Shown: positions 30,054 to 37,922, counted from the stretch's first letter. The stretch: DNA of 64,000 nucleotides from Flavobacterium rakeshii (GCF_009741375.1 NZ_WOWP01000005.1:1-64000); one strand, 5' to 3'. Program-made: numbers and translations. The notes: a model not told the origin generated them from the sequence alone.

Positions 30054-30091
30054 GGTTTAGGCCTTTGAGAGTCTTTCTCAAGGCCTAAACC
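30054..30091 (-). terminator. Attenuator-like hairpin between rplL and rpoB
   Basis: GGTTTAGGCCTTTGAGA (30054-30070) pairs with TCTCAAGGCCTAAACC (30076-30091) with a single bulge; on the minus strand a T5 run follows. It sits inside the rplKAJL-rpoBC operon, so it is likely a partial terminator that lowers rpoBC expression relative to the ribosomal genes, as in other bacteria. Confidence 0.8.
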
Positions 30092-30117
30092 TGGGTTTTT
30101 TAAACCGAAGAGTATGC

Positions 30118-30492
30118 TTATTTAAGCTCTACTACTGCACCAGCTTCTTCTAAAGCTTTCTTAAGACCTTCTGCCTCATCTTTAGCAACGCCTTCTTTAA
30201 CGTTAGCCGGAGCAGAGTCTACCATGTCTTTAGCTTCTTTAAGTCCAAGACCTGTAAGTTCTTTAACAGCTTTAACTACTGCTAATTTAGAAGCACCAGC
30301 TTCTTTAAGAACTACAGTGAACTCAGTTTGCTCAGCAGCAGCTTCAGCACCAGGACCAGCTGGACCAGCCATAGCTACAGCAGCAGCTGCAGGCTCGATA
30401 CCATACTCATCTTTTAATATTGTAGCTAGTTCGTTAACTTCTTTAACTGTTAAGTTAACTAATTGTTCTGCGAATTGTTTTAAATCTGCCAT
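30118..30492 (-). CDS. rplL: Ribosomal protein bL12 (L7/L12)
   Basis: The 124-residue stalk protein has an N-terminal dimerisation helix ([20 protein letters not shown]), an Ala/Gly/Pro-rich hinge (residues 35-55) and the factor-binding C-terminal domain ([20 protein letters not shown], ending in [12 protein letters not shown]). It recruits and activates translation GTPases such as EF-Tu and EF-G. It lies 63 bp after rplJ. Confidence 0.99.
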   Translation of the reverse strand: MADLKQFAEQLVNLTVKEVNELATILKDEYGIEPAAAAVAMAGPAGPGAEAAAEQTEFTVVLKEAGASKLAVVKAVKELTGLGLKEAKDMVDSAPANVKEGVAKDEAEGLKKALEEAGAVVELK

Positions 30493-30555
30493 TTTCTATC
30501 GTTTTAATAATTTTGAAAAATATATAATTTATTAAGTGCGTACACGCTGTAAATA

Positions 30556-31077
30556 TTATCCTTCTTTCTCAGATAATGTTTTAATAATTCCTGCAAGTTT
30601 ACCGCCGCTTGATTTAAGAGCAGACACAACATTTTTAGCAGGAGACTGAAGTAACCCGATGATATCACCGATAACTTCTTCTTTAGATTTAAGTGAAGCA
30701 AGAGCCTCTAGTTGCTCATCACCAATAAATACTGCTTCATCTATATAAGCTCCTTTTAAAACAGGTTTGTCTGATTTTTTACGGAACTCTTTTATTACTT
30801 TAGCAGGAGAATTTCCTATCTCTGCAATCATGATAGACGTATTTCCTTTTAAGATAGTAGGAAGGTCACCATAATTGTTTTCAGAAGTTTCCATCGCTTT
30901 CTCAAGCAGGGTGTTCTTAACAACCTCTAGCTTGATACCCGCTTTAAAGCAAGCTCTTCTTAAGTTTGAAGTAGTTTCTGCATCAAGACCTGAAATATCA
31001 GCAACGTAGATTACGTTTGTTCCGGCTAATTGTGCAGTTAAATCTTCAATAACTCTTGATTTTTCTTCTCTGGTCAT
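30556..31077 (-). CDS. rplJ: Ribosomal protein uL10
   Basis: The 173-residue base of the ribosomal stalk binds 23S rRNA at its N-terminal domain (MTREEKSRVIEDLTAQL, RRACFKAGIKLEVVKNTLL) and carries C-terminal helices that hold bL12 dimers. In many bacteria uL10-bL12 represses its own mRNA leader; the 22-bp gap to rplA leaves little room for one here. Confidence 0.99.
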   Translation of the reverse strand: MTREEKSRVIEDLTAQLAGTNVIYVADISGLDAETTSNLRRACFKAGIKLEVVKNTLLEKAMETSENNYGDLPTILKGNTSIMIAEIGNSPAKVIKEFRKKSDKPVLKGAYIDEAVFIGDEQLEALASLKSKEEVIGDIIGLLQSPAKNVVSALKSSGGKLAGIIKTLSEKEG

Positions 31078-31099
31078 AATAAAACTTTTTAACTACCAA

Positions 31100-31789
31100 T
31101 TATACCGCTTTAGGGTCTAAAGCAATAGCAGGACTCATAGTACTAGAGATGTGAATACTCTTGATATATGTACCTTTTGCTGCAGTTGGTTTTAATTTAA
31201 CTAATGTTTGAATTATTTCGTGAGCGTTTTCAGTGATCTTCTCAGCATCAAAAGATACTTTTCCGATAGCAGCGTGAACGATACCAGTTTTATCAACTTT
31301 AAAGTCAATTTTACCAGCTTTCACTTCCTGAACCGCTTTACCTACTTCCATTGTTACAGTACCGGTTTTAGGGTTAGGCATCAAACCTCTTGGACCTAAA
31401 ATACGACCTAACGGACCTAGCTTACCCATAACGCTTGGCATAGTGATGATAACATCAACATCTGTCCAACCGTCTTTGATTTTCTGAAGATACTCATCTA
31501 AACCTACGTAGTCAGCACCAGCAGCTTTAGCCTCTTCTTCTTTATCAGGAGTTACAAGAGCAAGAACTCTTACATCTTTACCTGTACCGTGTGGTAGTGT
31601 TACAACTCCTCTTACCATTTGATTCGCTTTTCTTGGATCTACACCCAAACGAACTGCGATATCAACAGACTCATCAAATTTTGCAGAAGAAACTGTTTTG
31701 ATTAATGCAGATGCATCTTTCAGAGAGTACAGTTTGTTCTTTTCAATTTTTGAAGCAGCCTCTTTTTGCTTTTTTGTTAATTTTGCCAT
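31100..31789 (-). CDS. rplA: Ribosomal protein uL1
   Basis: The 229-residue protein forms the L1 stalk, which guides tRNA exit. Recognisable segments are [38 protein letters not shown], and [18 protein letters not shown]. It is 21 bp downstream of rplK. L1 often autoregulates the rplKA mRNA. Confidence 0.99.
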   Translation of the reverse strand: MAKLTKKQKEAASKIEKNKLYSLKDASALIKTVSSAKFDESVDIAVRLGVDPRKANQMVRGVVTLPHGTGKDVRVLALVTPDKEEEAKAAGADYVGLDEYLQKIKDGWTDVDVIITMPSVMGKLGPLGRILGPRGLMPNPKTGTVTMEVGKAVQEVKAGKIDFKVDKTGIVHAAIGKVSFDAEKITENAHEIIQTLVKLKPTAAKGTYIKSIHISSTMSPAIALDPKAV

Positions 31790-31810
31790 GTCTTTTTTTT
31801 CTTAATTAGA

Positions 31811-32248
31811 TTAAAAAGGAGCTGTTCCTGATACTGTTATACCCATAGATCTTGCAGTACCGGCAACCATACTCATTGCGCTCTCGATTGTGAAAGCATT
31901 CAGGTCAGGCATCTTATCTTCAGCGATAGCTTTGATTTGATCCCAGGTAACGCTAGCAACCTTTTTACGGTTTGGCTCCCCTGAACCTGATTTGATTTTA
32001 GCAGCCTCTAATAACTGAACAGCTGCAGGTGGCGTTTTAACAACAAAGTCAAAAGACTTGTCTTTGTACACAGTAATTTGAACTGGTAACACTTTGCCAG
32101 GTTTATCTTGTGTTCTAGCATTAAACTGCTTACAGAACTCCATGATGTTAACCCCAGCAGCCCCCAAAGCAGGTCCAACCGGTGGCGACGGATTCGCAGC
32201 ACCTCCCTTAACTTGTAGTTTAACTACTTTACTAATTTCTTTAGCCAT
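31811..32248 (-). CDS. rplK: Ribosomal protein uL11
   Basis: The 145-residue protein binds the GTPase-associated region of 23S rRNA and is needed for stringent factor activation. The N-terminal domain has the proline motif [20 protein letters not shown]; the C-terminal rRNA-binding domain ends with [15 protein letters not shown]. It is 68 bp downstream of nusG. Confidence 0.99.
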   Translation of the reverse strand: MAKEISKVVKLQVKGGAANPSPPVGPALGAAGVNIMEFCKQFNARTQDKPGKVLPVQITVYKDKSFDFVVKTPPAAVQLLEAAKIKSGSGEPNRKKVASVTWDQIKAIAEDKMPDLNAFTIESAMSMVAGTARSMGITVSGTAPF

Positions 32249-32316
32249 TTCTTTAAAAGATTTAGCACATCTTCATTGGAAGCGAATGATGTGATTTTAT
32301 ATTAGTGTAACAAAAA

Positions 32317-32868
32317 TTATACTTTTTCAACTTGCATAAAGCTTAACTCTAACGGTGTTTTTCTTCCGAAAATTTTCACCATTACCTCAAGCTTACGCTT
32401 ATCCTCATTTACTTTTTCAACTGTACCGTTAAACCCGTTAAAAGGACCATCTATAACCTTAACCGTTTCACCAACAGTGTAAGGTATAGCAACATTATCT
32501 GTTTTAACAGAAAGCTCATCAACTTTTCCAAGCATCCTGTTAACTTCAGACATACGTAAAGGTACAGCATCTCCGCCTTTAGTTTCACCAAGGAAACCAA
32601 TAACTCCGGAGATTGATTTTATAACGTGAGGAACTTCTCCGGTAAGGTTAGCTTCAACCATAACGTACCCCGGAAAATAAACTCTGTCTTTGCTAATTTT
32701 TTTACCATCTCTAACCTGTACCACTTTTTCTGTAGGCACAAGAACCTGAGAAACATAGTCAGACATCCCTAACCTGCTTATCTCAGTTTCGATGTAGTTT
32801 TTAACTTTATTCTCCTGACCGCTTACCGCTCTAACCACATACCATTTTTTGACATTGTTATCAGTCAT
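32317..32868 (-). CDS. nusG: Transcription elongation factor NusG
   Basis: The 183-residue factor has the NGN domain (KKWYVVRAVSGQENKVKNYI, VYFPGYVMVEANL) that binds RNA polymerase beta' and a C-terminal KOW domain (VGETVKVIDGPFNGFNGTVE) that contacts Rho or ribosomal protein S10. It lies 10 bp after secE, as in most bacteria. Confidence 0.99.
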   Translation of the reverse strand: MTDNNVKKWYVVRAVSGQENKVKNYIETEISRLGMSDYVSQVLVPTEKVVQVRDGKKISKDRVYFPGYVMVEANLTGEVPHVIKSISGVIGFLGETKGGDAVPLRMSEVNRMLGKVDELSVKTDNVAIPYTVGETVKVIDGPFNGFNGTVEKVNEDKRKLEVMVKIFGRKTPLELSFMQVEKV

Positions 32869-32878
32869 CGTAATAAAA

Positions 32879-33076
32879 TTAATTTTTTAAGAAACTATAA
32901 ATATTCGCAATAACAACCTCAAACCCTCTATCAACTCCAAATGTTGCCAAGGCAAATATAATCGAAAAAAGAGCAACAATAATGGTCAGCTTTTGAACTT
33001 CTGCCCACTCAGGCCACGTTACATTTGTCTTTAATTCTGCAAATGCCTCTGATACATAATTGGTAACCTTTGCCAT
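32879..33076 (-). CDS. secE: Protein translocase subunit SecE
   Basis: The 65-residue protein has the short one-helix form of SecE: an amphipathic segment (ELKTNVTWPEWAEVQKLTII) and one transmembrane helix (about 26-50). It clamps SecY in the inner-membrane Sec channel. It follows tRNA-Trp by 16 bp. Confidence 0.98.
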   Translation of the reverse strand: MAKVTNYVSEAFAELKTNVTWPEWAEVQKLTIIVALFSIIFALATFGVDRGFEVVIANIYSFLKN

Positions 33077-33092
33077 ATATTTTTAGTTTTTG

Positions 33093-33163
33093 CACGGGTG
33101 GAGGGATTCGAACCCCCATCAACGGTTTTGGAGACCGCTATTCTACCCTTGAACTACACCCGT
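33093..33163 (-). tRNA. tRNA-Trp (anticodon CCA)
   Basis: The cloverleaf is complete: acceptor ACGGGTG/CACCCGT, anticodon stem GCGGT/ACCGT region with loop CTCCAAA, T-arm GGGGGTTCGAATCCCTC, discriminator G as expected for tRNA-Trp. The 3' CCA is not encoded. It lies between tuf and secE, a common bacterial position. Confidence 0.97.
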
Positions 33164-33171
33164 TTGTTATA

Positions 33172-33202
33172 AAAGCCGGTGAACAAAAAAGCCACCGGCT
33201 TT
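33172..33202 (-). terminator. Hairpin after tuf
   Basis: AAAGCCGGTG (33172-33181) pairs with CACCGGCTTT (33193-33202), 25 bp after the tuf stop. On the minus strand it is followed by a weak T run, so tRNA-Trp and secE may depend on read-through. Confidence 0.75.
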
Positions 33203-33226
33203 AATTTATTTATTTAAACTAATAAA

Positions 33227-34414
33227 TTAGTCTAGAATTTCAGTAACCTGACCAGCACCTACTGTTCTACCACCCTCACGGATAGCGAAACGTAAACCTA
33301 CGCTAAGAGCGATTGGGTTAAGTAATTGTACGTCGATAGTTAAGTTATCACCAGGCATTACCATTTCAACACCAGCTGGTAAGTTAATAGTACCAGTTAC
33401 GTCAGTTGTACGTACATAGAACTGTGGACGGTAGTTGTTGTGGAATGGAGTGTGACGACCACCTTCTTCTTTCTTAAGGATATAAACCTCAGCCTTGAAG
33501 TGAGCGTGTGGCTTAACAGAACCTGGTTTACAGATTACCATACCACGACGGATGTCAGCTTTATCAATACCACGAAGAAGTAGACCTACGTTATCACCAG
33601 CCTCACCTCTGTCAAGGATTTTACGGAACATCTCAACACCTGTAATAGTAGAAGTTAATTTATCAGCACCCATACCGATGATTTCTACAGGATCACCTGT
33701 GTTAGCAACACCTGTTTCGATACGACCTGTTGCAACAGTACCACGACCTGTAATTGTAAACACGTCTTCAACCGGCATTAGGAATGGCTTCTCGATATCA
33801 CGTACTGGCTCTTCGATCCACTCATCAACAGCGTTCATAAGCTCCATTACAGTATCTACCCATTTTTGCTCACCGTTAAGCGCACCTAGAGCAGAACCTT
33901 TAACTACAGGACCATTATCACCATCATACTGATAGAAAGATAATAGATCACGGATTTCCATTTCAACAAGCTCTAAAAGCTCAGCATCGTCTACCATGTC
34001 AACTTTGTTCATGAATACAACGATTCTTGGAACACCAACCTGACGACCTAATAGGATGTGCTCACGAGTTTGTGGCATAGGACCATCAGTCGCAGCAACA
34101 ACAAGGATAGCACCGTCCATCTGAGCAGCACCAGTTACCATGTTCTTAACGTAGTCAGCGTGACCTGGACAGTCAACGTGAGCGTAGTGACGCTTAGCAG
34201 TTGCATATTCTACGTGAGATGTATTAATAGTAATACCCCTTTCTTTTTCTTCAGGAGCATTATCAATCTGATCAAATGATCTTGCTTCAGAAAGACCAGC
34301 ATCACTTAATACTTTAGTGATAGCTGCAGTCAATGTAGTTTTACCGTGGTCAACGTGTCCAATAGTACCAATATTCAAGTGCGGTTTGGAACGATCAAAA
34401 GTTTCCTTTGCCAT
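33227..34414 (-). CDS. tuf: Elongation factor Tu
   Basis: The 395-residue GTPase delivers aminoacyl-tRNA to the ribosome. G1 is GHVDHGKT, switch I lies near [13 protein letters not shown]3 is DCPGH, G4 is NKVD, and domains II/III end in [15 protein letters not shown]. It is preceded by tRNA-Thr, tRNA-Tyr and tRNA-Thr genes on the same strand, resembling the thrU-tyrU-glyT-thrT-tufB operon of E. coli, and probably shares their promoter at 34804-34833. Confidence 0.99.
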   Translation of the reverse strand: MAKETFDRSKPHLNIGTIGHVDHGKTTLTAAITKVLSDAGLSEARSFDQIDNAPEEKERGITINTSHVEYATAKRHYAHVDCPGHADYVKNMVTGAAQMDGAILVVAATDGPMPQTREHILLGRQVGVPRIVVFMNKVDMVDDAELLELVEMEIRDLLSFYQYDGDNGPVVKGSALGALNGEQKWVDTVMELMNAVDEWIEEPVRDIEKPFLMPVEDVFTITGRGTVATGRIETGVANTGDPVEIIGMGADKLTSTITGVEMFRKILDRGEAGDNVGLLLRGIDKADIRRGMVICKPGSVKPHAHFKAEVYILKKEEGGRHTPFHNNYRPQFYVRTTDVTGTINLPAGVEMVMPGDNLTIDVQLLNPIALSVGLRFAIREGGRTVGAGQVTEILD

Positions 34415-34470
34415 GATTTAATAATTTAATCTTAGTTATATAATTAGTGTTCAAATATTTACTAATATCG

Positions 34471-34542
34471 AGCCAATGACGGGATTTGAACCCGTGACCT
34501 CTTCCTTACCAAGGAAGCACTCTACCCCTGAGCTACACCGGC
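34471..34542 (-). tRNA. tRNA-Thr (anticodon GGT)
   Basis: Acceptor GCCGGTG pairs with CATTGGC through two G-T pairs; anticodon stem CTTCC/GGAAG encloses loop TTGGTAA; T-arm ACGGGTTCAAATCCCGT. The 3' CCA is not encoded. It is the last tRNA before tuf. Confidence 0.97.
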
Positions 34543-34574
34543 TTAACCCTGAAGGCTCGTTACCCTCAATTTAG

Positions 34575-34655
34575 TGGGGAGAGCAGGATTCGAACCTGCG
34601 AAGGTTTCCCAACGGATTTACAGTCCGTCCTCGTTGGCCGCTTGAGTATCTCCCC
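34575..34655 (-). tRNA. tRNA-Tyr (anticodon GTA)
   Basis: Class II tRNA with a long variable arm; acceptor GGGGAGA/TCTCCCC, anticodon loop CTGTAAA, T-arm GCAGGTTCGAATCCTGC and discriminator A. It lies 32 bp upstream of tRNA-Thr(GGT). Confidence 0.97.
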
Positions 34656-34691
34656 TAACCTTATTTTCAGTTGCTTTTCAAAAAAACTTTG

Positions 34692-34765
34692 AGCCGATGG
34701 AGGGACTCGAACCCACGACCTGCTGATTACAAATCAGCTGCTCTAGCCAGCTGAGCTACACCGGC
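34692..34765 (-). tRNA. tRNA-Thr (anticodon TGT)
   Basis: Acceptor GCCGGTG/CATCGGC, anticodon stem GCTGA/TCAGC with loop TTTGTAA, T-arm GTGGGTTCGAGTCCCTC-like. It is the first tRNA of the cluster, about 40 bp after the promoter. Confidence 0.97.
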
Positions 34766-34774
34766 AACTTACAA

Positions 34775-34802
34775 TAAAAAAGTCCGCTATTTCTAACGGA
34801 CT
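34775..34802 (-). terminator. Terminator of the xerC-hpf unit
   Basis: AGTCCG (34781-34786) pairs with CGGACT (34797-34802); on the minus strand six T residues follow. It is 54 bp past the hpf stop and abuts the -7 box of the tRNA-tuf promoter. Confidence 0.75.
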
Positions 34803-34803
34803 G

Positions 34804-34833
34804 CAAATGTATAGATTTTTTATTTTAATCAAA
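34804..34833 (-). promoter_or_regulatory. Promoter of the tRNA-tuf operon
   Basis: On the minus strand TTTG (34833-34830), 18 bases, then TACATTTG (34811-34804) match the Bacteroidota consensus fully. The predicted start falls within the first arm of the hpf terminator. Confidence 0.8.
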
Positions 34834-34856
34834 ACATTTTTGAACTTTTTTTTCAG

Positions 34857-35159
34857 TTATGAGTGCGCTCTGATTTTTTGCTTCCTCTTTACTAATAAAC
34901 GCTCCATCGAGTCAGCCGCCAATTCTACAGCCTCTTCAAATGTTTTACACTGCTTTTTAACTATAAATTCATCACCCGGCACATTAATTTTGAGCTCTGC
35001 AATTTTATTCACTTTTGCACTCGTATTATCCAGCTTAAAAAACACATCAGAATGAACTACCCTGTCATAATACTTATCAAGCTTATCTAACCTTGCCTGT
35101 ACATAGCCAATTAGCTTTCTGTCAACATTAAAGTTGACTGCATGAACATTTACTTTCAT
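34857..35159 (-). CDS. hpf: Ribosome hibernation promoting factor, HPF/RaiA family
   Basis: From ATG 35159 the product is 100 residues beginning MKVNVHAVNFNVD, where the family normally starts. Two upstream in-frame ATGs exist (35165 and 35186); the one at 35186 overlaps the xerC stop as TAATG, so a 109-residue form by coupled translation is possible. The short HPF fold (KLDKYYDRVVHSDVFF, AELKINVPGDEFIVKKQ, FEEAVELAADSMERLLVKRK) binds the decoding centre of idle ribosomes. It lacks the C-terminal dimerisation domain of long HPF. Confidence 0.9.
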   Translation of the reverse strand: MKVNVHAVNFNVDRKLIGYVQARLDKLDKYYDRVVHSDVFFKLDNTSAKVNKIAELKINVPGDEFIVKKQCKTFEEAVELAADSMERLLVKRKQKIRAHS

Positions 35160-35185
35160 AAACATAACTTTTAAATAGTTAAACA

Positions 35186-36088
35186 TTATGAATTATTTCG
35201 GTTACGGGGATGCGCATCCTTATACACTTTTTTAAGTTCCGATAAACTGCTGTGAGTATATATTTGAGTGGAAGACAAACTTGCGTGACCTAATAATTCT
35301 TTTACTGAGTTTAAATCTGCCCCGTTGTTAAGCAAATGAGTCGCAAAAGTATGCCTAAGCACATGCGGACTCTTTTTTACTTTCACAGAGACAACACTAA
35401 AGTAACTATTTATTAACCTATAAACAAAAGATTCGCTCACTTTTTGACCCCTCTTATTTAAAATTAACACATCCCTGTCTACAAAGTTTTCAAGCTCACT
35501 TCTTTCTGTAAGATATTTAGTAATAAGTTCAGCCGTACAGGGCAATACAGGCAAAATCCTTTCCTTATTACGCTTCCCTAAAACCTTTAAAGTACCCGCA
35601 TTTTTATCATACGACGAAAGCTTTAAACCAATAAGCTCTGCCCTACGTATGCCGGTAGTATAAAAAAGCTCAATAATAAGTCTATCTCTTACCCCTTCAA
35701 AATCATCAGAATACTCCACTTCAGCATACACCTCCTGAAGCTCTTTTTCTGAAAAAGGAACCTGGACTTTTTTTTCGGTTTTGAGTGATTTGTGTTTCTG
35801 TAGCGGATTGGCAGTTATCTGCTTTGAACGCAACAGAAATTTGTAGAATGATTTAAGCGAAGATATTTTTCGGTTTACAGAACGATTAGACAACCCCTGC
35901 TCTACCAGAAAAACAATCCACCCCCTTATATGCGCATACACTACTTCCTCAAGCACAATACTCCCATCCTCCTGTTTTATAAACTTTTCAAAATCAGAAA
36001 GATCATTAGTATAAGCCCGAAGCGTTAAAAGAGAATAATTCTTCTCCTTTAATAAATAATCTGCGTATGCCTGTTTAGAATTAACCAT
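35186..36088 (-). CDS. xerC: Tyrosine recombinase XerC-like
   Basis: The ATG at 36088 gives 300 residues starting MVNSKQAYADYLLKEKNYS, the usual N-terminus; a start ten codons earlier would fall inside the rpsU terminator. It has the SAM-like core-binding domain (1-95) and the catalytic domain with Arg in TGIRRAELIGL, Lys in KVLGKRNKERILPV, HVLRHTFATHLL, LLGHASLSSTQ and the nucleophile Tyr in IYTHSS. It resolves chromosome dimers at dif with a partner recombinase. It is one base from hpf and downstream of rpsU. Confidence 0.93.
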   Translation of the reverse strand: MVNSKQAYADYLLKEKNYSLLTLRAYTNDLSDFEKFIKQEDGSIVLEEVVYAHIRGWIVFLVEQGLSNRSVNRKISSLKSFYKFLLRSKQITANPLQKHKSLKTEKKVQVPFSEKELQEVYAEVEYSDDFEGVRDRLIIELFYTTGIRRAELIGLKLSSYDKNAGTLKVLGKRNKERILPVLPCTAELITKYLTERSELENFVDRDVLILNKRGQKVSESFVYRLINSYFSVVSVKVKKSPHVLRHTFATHLLNNGADLNSVKELLGHASLSSTQIYTHSSLSELKKVYKDAHPRNRNNS

Positions 36089-36093
36089 AAAAA

Positions 36094-36135
36094 AACCGTT
36101 AACAGCAAAGTTAATCAACTTTTCTGCTAACGGTT
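36094..36135 (-). terminator. Long terminator hairpin after rpsU
   Basis: Arms of 19 bases (36094-36112 and 36117-36135) pair with only two mismatches around a 4-base loop AATC; on the minus strand seven T residues follow. It lies 24 bp past the rpsU stop and ends 6 bp before the xerC start. Confidence 0.9.
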
Positions 36136-36159
36136 ATTATTTTTAGTTCAAAAAAACTA

Positions 36160-36354
36160 CTAGCTCTCTAGAGCGTCTTTTAGTCCCTGAACATAAGCTG
36201 CTTTCTGGATTTGAGCTCTTCTTACAACAGAAGGTTTCGTAAATTGCTGACGACTTCTTAGCTGTCTAACAACTCCTGTTTTATCAAATTTTCTCTTATA
36301 GCGCTTTAGAGCTCTATCGATATTTTCTCCGTCTTTAATTGGTATAATCAACAT
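36160..36354 (-). CDS. rpsU: Ribosomal protein bS21
   Basis: The 64-residue protein (MLIIPIKDGENIDRALKRYK, then RQQFTKPSVVRRAQIQKAAY) is a full-length bS21. It belongs to the small subunit near the 3' end of 16S rRNA. In Flavobacterium johnsoniae bS21 helps sequester the anti-Shine-Dalgarno sequence, explaining why these ribosomes ignore such sites. The ATG at 36354 is preceded by a perfect AGGAGG, unlike almost every other gene here. A GTG three codons earlier is not used because it lies inside that site. Confidence 0.97.
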   Translation of the reverse strand: MLIIPIKDGENIDRALKRYKRKFDKTGVVRQLRSRQQFTKPSVVRRAQIQKAAYVQGLKDALES

Positions 36355-36362
36355 ATATAACA

Positions 36363-36368
36363 CCTCCT
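36363..36368 (-). promoter_or_regulatory. Perfect Shine-Dalgarno sequence of rpsU
   Basis: On the minus strand AGGAGG (36368-36363), extended to GAGAGGAGGTG, lies 8 bases before ATG 36354. This is the only strong site I noticed in the window and fits translational autoregulation by bS21-free ribosomes. Confidence 0.9.
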
Positions 36369-36381
36369 CTCGTTAAGGGTG

Positions 36382-36412
36382 CAAACTTATAAAATATTTT
36401 TTGATTACCAAC
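36382..36412 (-). promoter_or_regulatory. rpsU promoter
   Basis: On the minus strand GTTG (36412-36409), 19 bases and TAAGTTTG (36389-36382) match the consensus. The 5' leader would be only about 20-25 bases, mostly the Shine-Dalgarno sequence. Confidence 0.7.
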
Positions 36413-36428
36413 CAATTAATTTCGATTT

Positions 36429-37781
36429 TTATTTTACCGACCATACCGTGTATCCATGCGGCGGTGCTTCTACCTTAACCCATGTATCAGCCTGAGTAGT
36501 TGGCTCCCATCCTGAATTACCTGTATAATCTTTAATAACGGTATTAGCCCAATTAGTATCTACCCATCGTTCCCGCCATGAATCGCTGTTATTGATATAC
36601 ACTATAAGCCCCGGACTTCCGTTTCTCCTGGCAACATATTCATCATTATCAGCATACAGATATGACGTAGTACCCGACGCCTTATTGTTATGTATCCAGA
36701 TAAGGTTATTCATTTTATTTTTATCAAGCCATTCCTCATAGTCCCTATAGAACACACAAGGATAACCTTCATGAGTCATTATATATGCATAAGCTAATAG
36801 TTTATGGTTATAAATTTCATCGGTATCATGGTTAGCTACAAATGTAACCGCCTTATACGAATTTCGCTTCAATAGCATATCTCCGTTAAGCTGCGTAAGA
36901 TCGTTCCCCATAAAAGCATCACGCATCCTGTAATAACAGGCAAAGTCAAACGCACTGGCTTCAGCCTGATTAGCCCAGGACTCCAGTGTAGCAGCATTAC
37001 CATCCCAATACTCTCCCACCGTAAAGCCACCTACAGCGTTTTTAAAATTTTTCACTACCCATGGCTCAAAACCTTTCACATAATCAAAACGCCAGCCATC
37101 AAAACCCATTACATTTTTATAATACTTAGCAATGGAGTTAGAGTTATTATAGAGCCAATCCTGAACATACTGCTTATCATGACACAAGTCAGGGAAGCCA
37201 CCGAAAGCCCCTGCATCAGCCGAATGATAATCGTTAGGATGGAAATCATAGTATGACCTTGTAAACATACCGGACGCAGGCTGAAAATCAGTCCAGGTAT
37301 TACCCCCCGTAAAAGGATTGTACTGCGACGCCCCACCACTGTTATGATTAACAACTATATCGGCAATTACATCAAGATTGTTAGTATGCGCTGCCGATAT
37401 GAGCGCCTGTATCTCACTAAGCGAACCGAAGCGGGTCTCTACACTTCCCATTTGGTTATAACTACCAAAATCGAAATAATCAAACGGATCATATCCCATT
37501 GAATAACCTCCGTTTTGTGCCTTGGTTGCAGGCGGAAGCCAAATGGCATCAAAACCTGCACTACTCCAGGAAGACACCTTCCCCTGCACAGTATTCCACC
37601 ATGTTCCTCCGGCAGGCACATCCCAATAGAAAGCCTGCATCATTACTTTACCCCCCGCAGCCTTGGTATTAAACTCGGTCGTCGGGATTTCATTGTTGGT
37701 CTGGATGTCTTGCTCAACATCCGCTTCCTCACCACAGCTTACAAAAGCCGCAGCAAGCAATAAAACAGATATGTACTTCAT
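36429..37781 (-). CDS. Archaeal-type alpha-amylase lipoprotein (GH13)
   Basis: The 450-residue protein has a lipoprotein signal with lipid Cys16 followed by GEEAD, an acidic pattern linked to surface export in Bacteroidota. The GH13 barrel carries nucleophile Asp233 (DGWRFDYVKGF), acid/base Glu257 (TVGEYWDG) and Asp319 (FVANHDTDE). Long stretches such as MQAFYWDVPAGGTWW, GGYSMGYDPFDYFD and AVTFVANHDTD match what I remember of Pyrococcus/Thermococcus alpha-amylase (subfamily GH13_7) far better than typical bacterial enzymes. It should hydrolyse alpha-1,4 bonds of starch or glycogen outside the cell. No other starch gene adjoins it; a palindromic operator candidate lies upstream. Confidence 0.92.
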   Translation of the reverse strand: MKYISVLLLAAAFVSCGEEADVEQDIQTNNEIPTTEFNTKAAGGKVMMQAFYWDVPAGGTWWNTVQGKVSSWSSAGFDAIWLPPATKAQNGGYSMGYDPFDYFDFGSYNQMGSVETRFGSLSEIQALISAAHTNNLDVIADIVVNHNSGGASQYNPFTGGNTWTDFQPASGMFTRSYYDFHPNDYHSADAGAFGGFPDLCHDKQYVQDWLYNNSNSIAKYYKNVMGFDGWRFDYVKGFEPWVVKNFKNAVGGFTVGEYWDGNAATLESWANQAEASAFDFACYYRMRDAFMGNDLTQLNGDMLLKRNSYKAVTFVANHDTDEIYNHKLLAYAYIMTHEGYPCVFYRDYEEWLDKNKMNNLIWIHNNKASGTTSYLYADNDEYVARRNGSPGLIVYINNSDSWRERWVDTNWANTVIKDYTGNSGWEPTTQADTWVKVEAPPHGYTVWSVK

Positions 37782-37857
37782 AATTAAAAGGGTTAAGTTT
37801 TATTTAATCTAAAAAATTAACCTTAATTTTTTACGAAGTTTTTATTTAAAACACAAC

Positions 37858-37869
37858 TACAACGTTGTA
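37858..37869. promoter_or_regulatory. Candidate LacI-type operator upstream of the amylase
   Basis: TACAACGTTGTA is a perfect 12-base palindrome with central CG, the form favoured by LacI-family sugar regulators. It lies 77 bp before the amylase ATG. No regulator gene is present nearby. Confidence 0.45.
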
Positions 37870-37888
37870 ATGTTAATAAATTAAACAA

Positions 37889-37922
37889 AAAAAGAGCAAC
37901 CTTATATAAGTTGCTCTTTTTT
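37889..37922 (-). terminator. Terminator of the acyl-CoA dehydrogenase operon
   Basis: AAAAGAGCAAC pairs with GTTGCTCTTTT (ending 37920), with T runs on both sides, 22 bp past the acyl-CoA dehydrogenase stop. Confidence 0.88.

Noticed and set aside
36088..36118. Longer XerC N-terminus
   Set aside because: These codons lie in the rpsU terminator stem and do not resemble the family.
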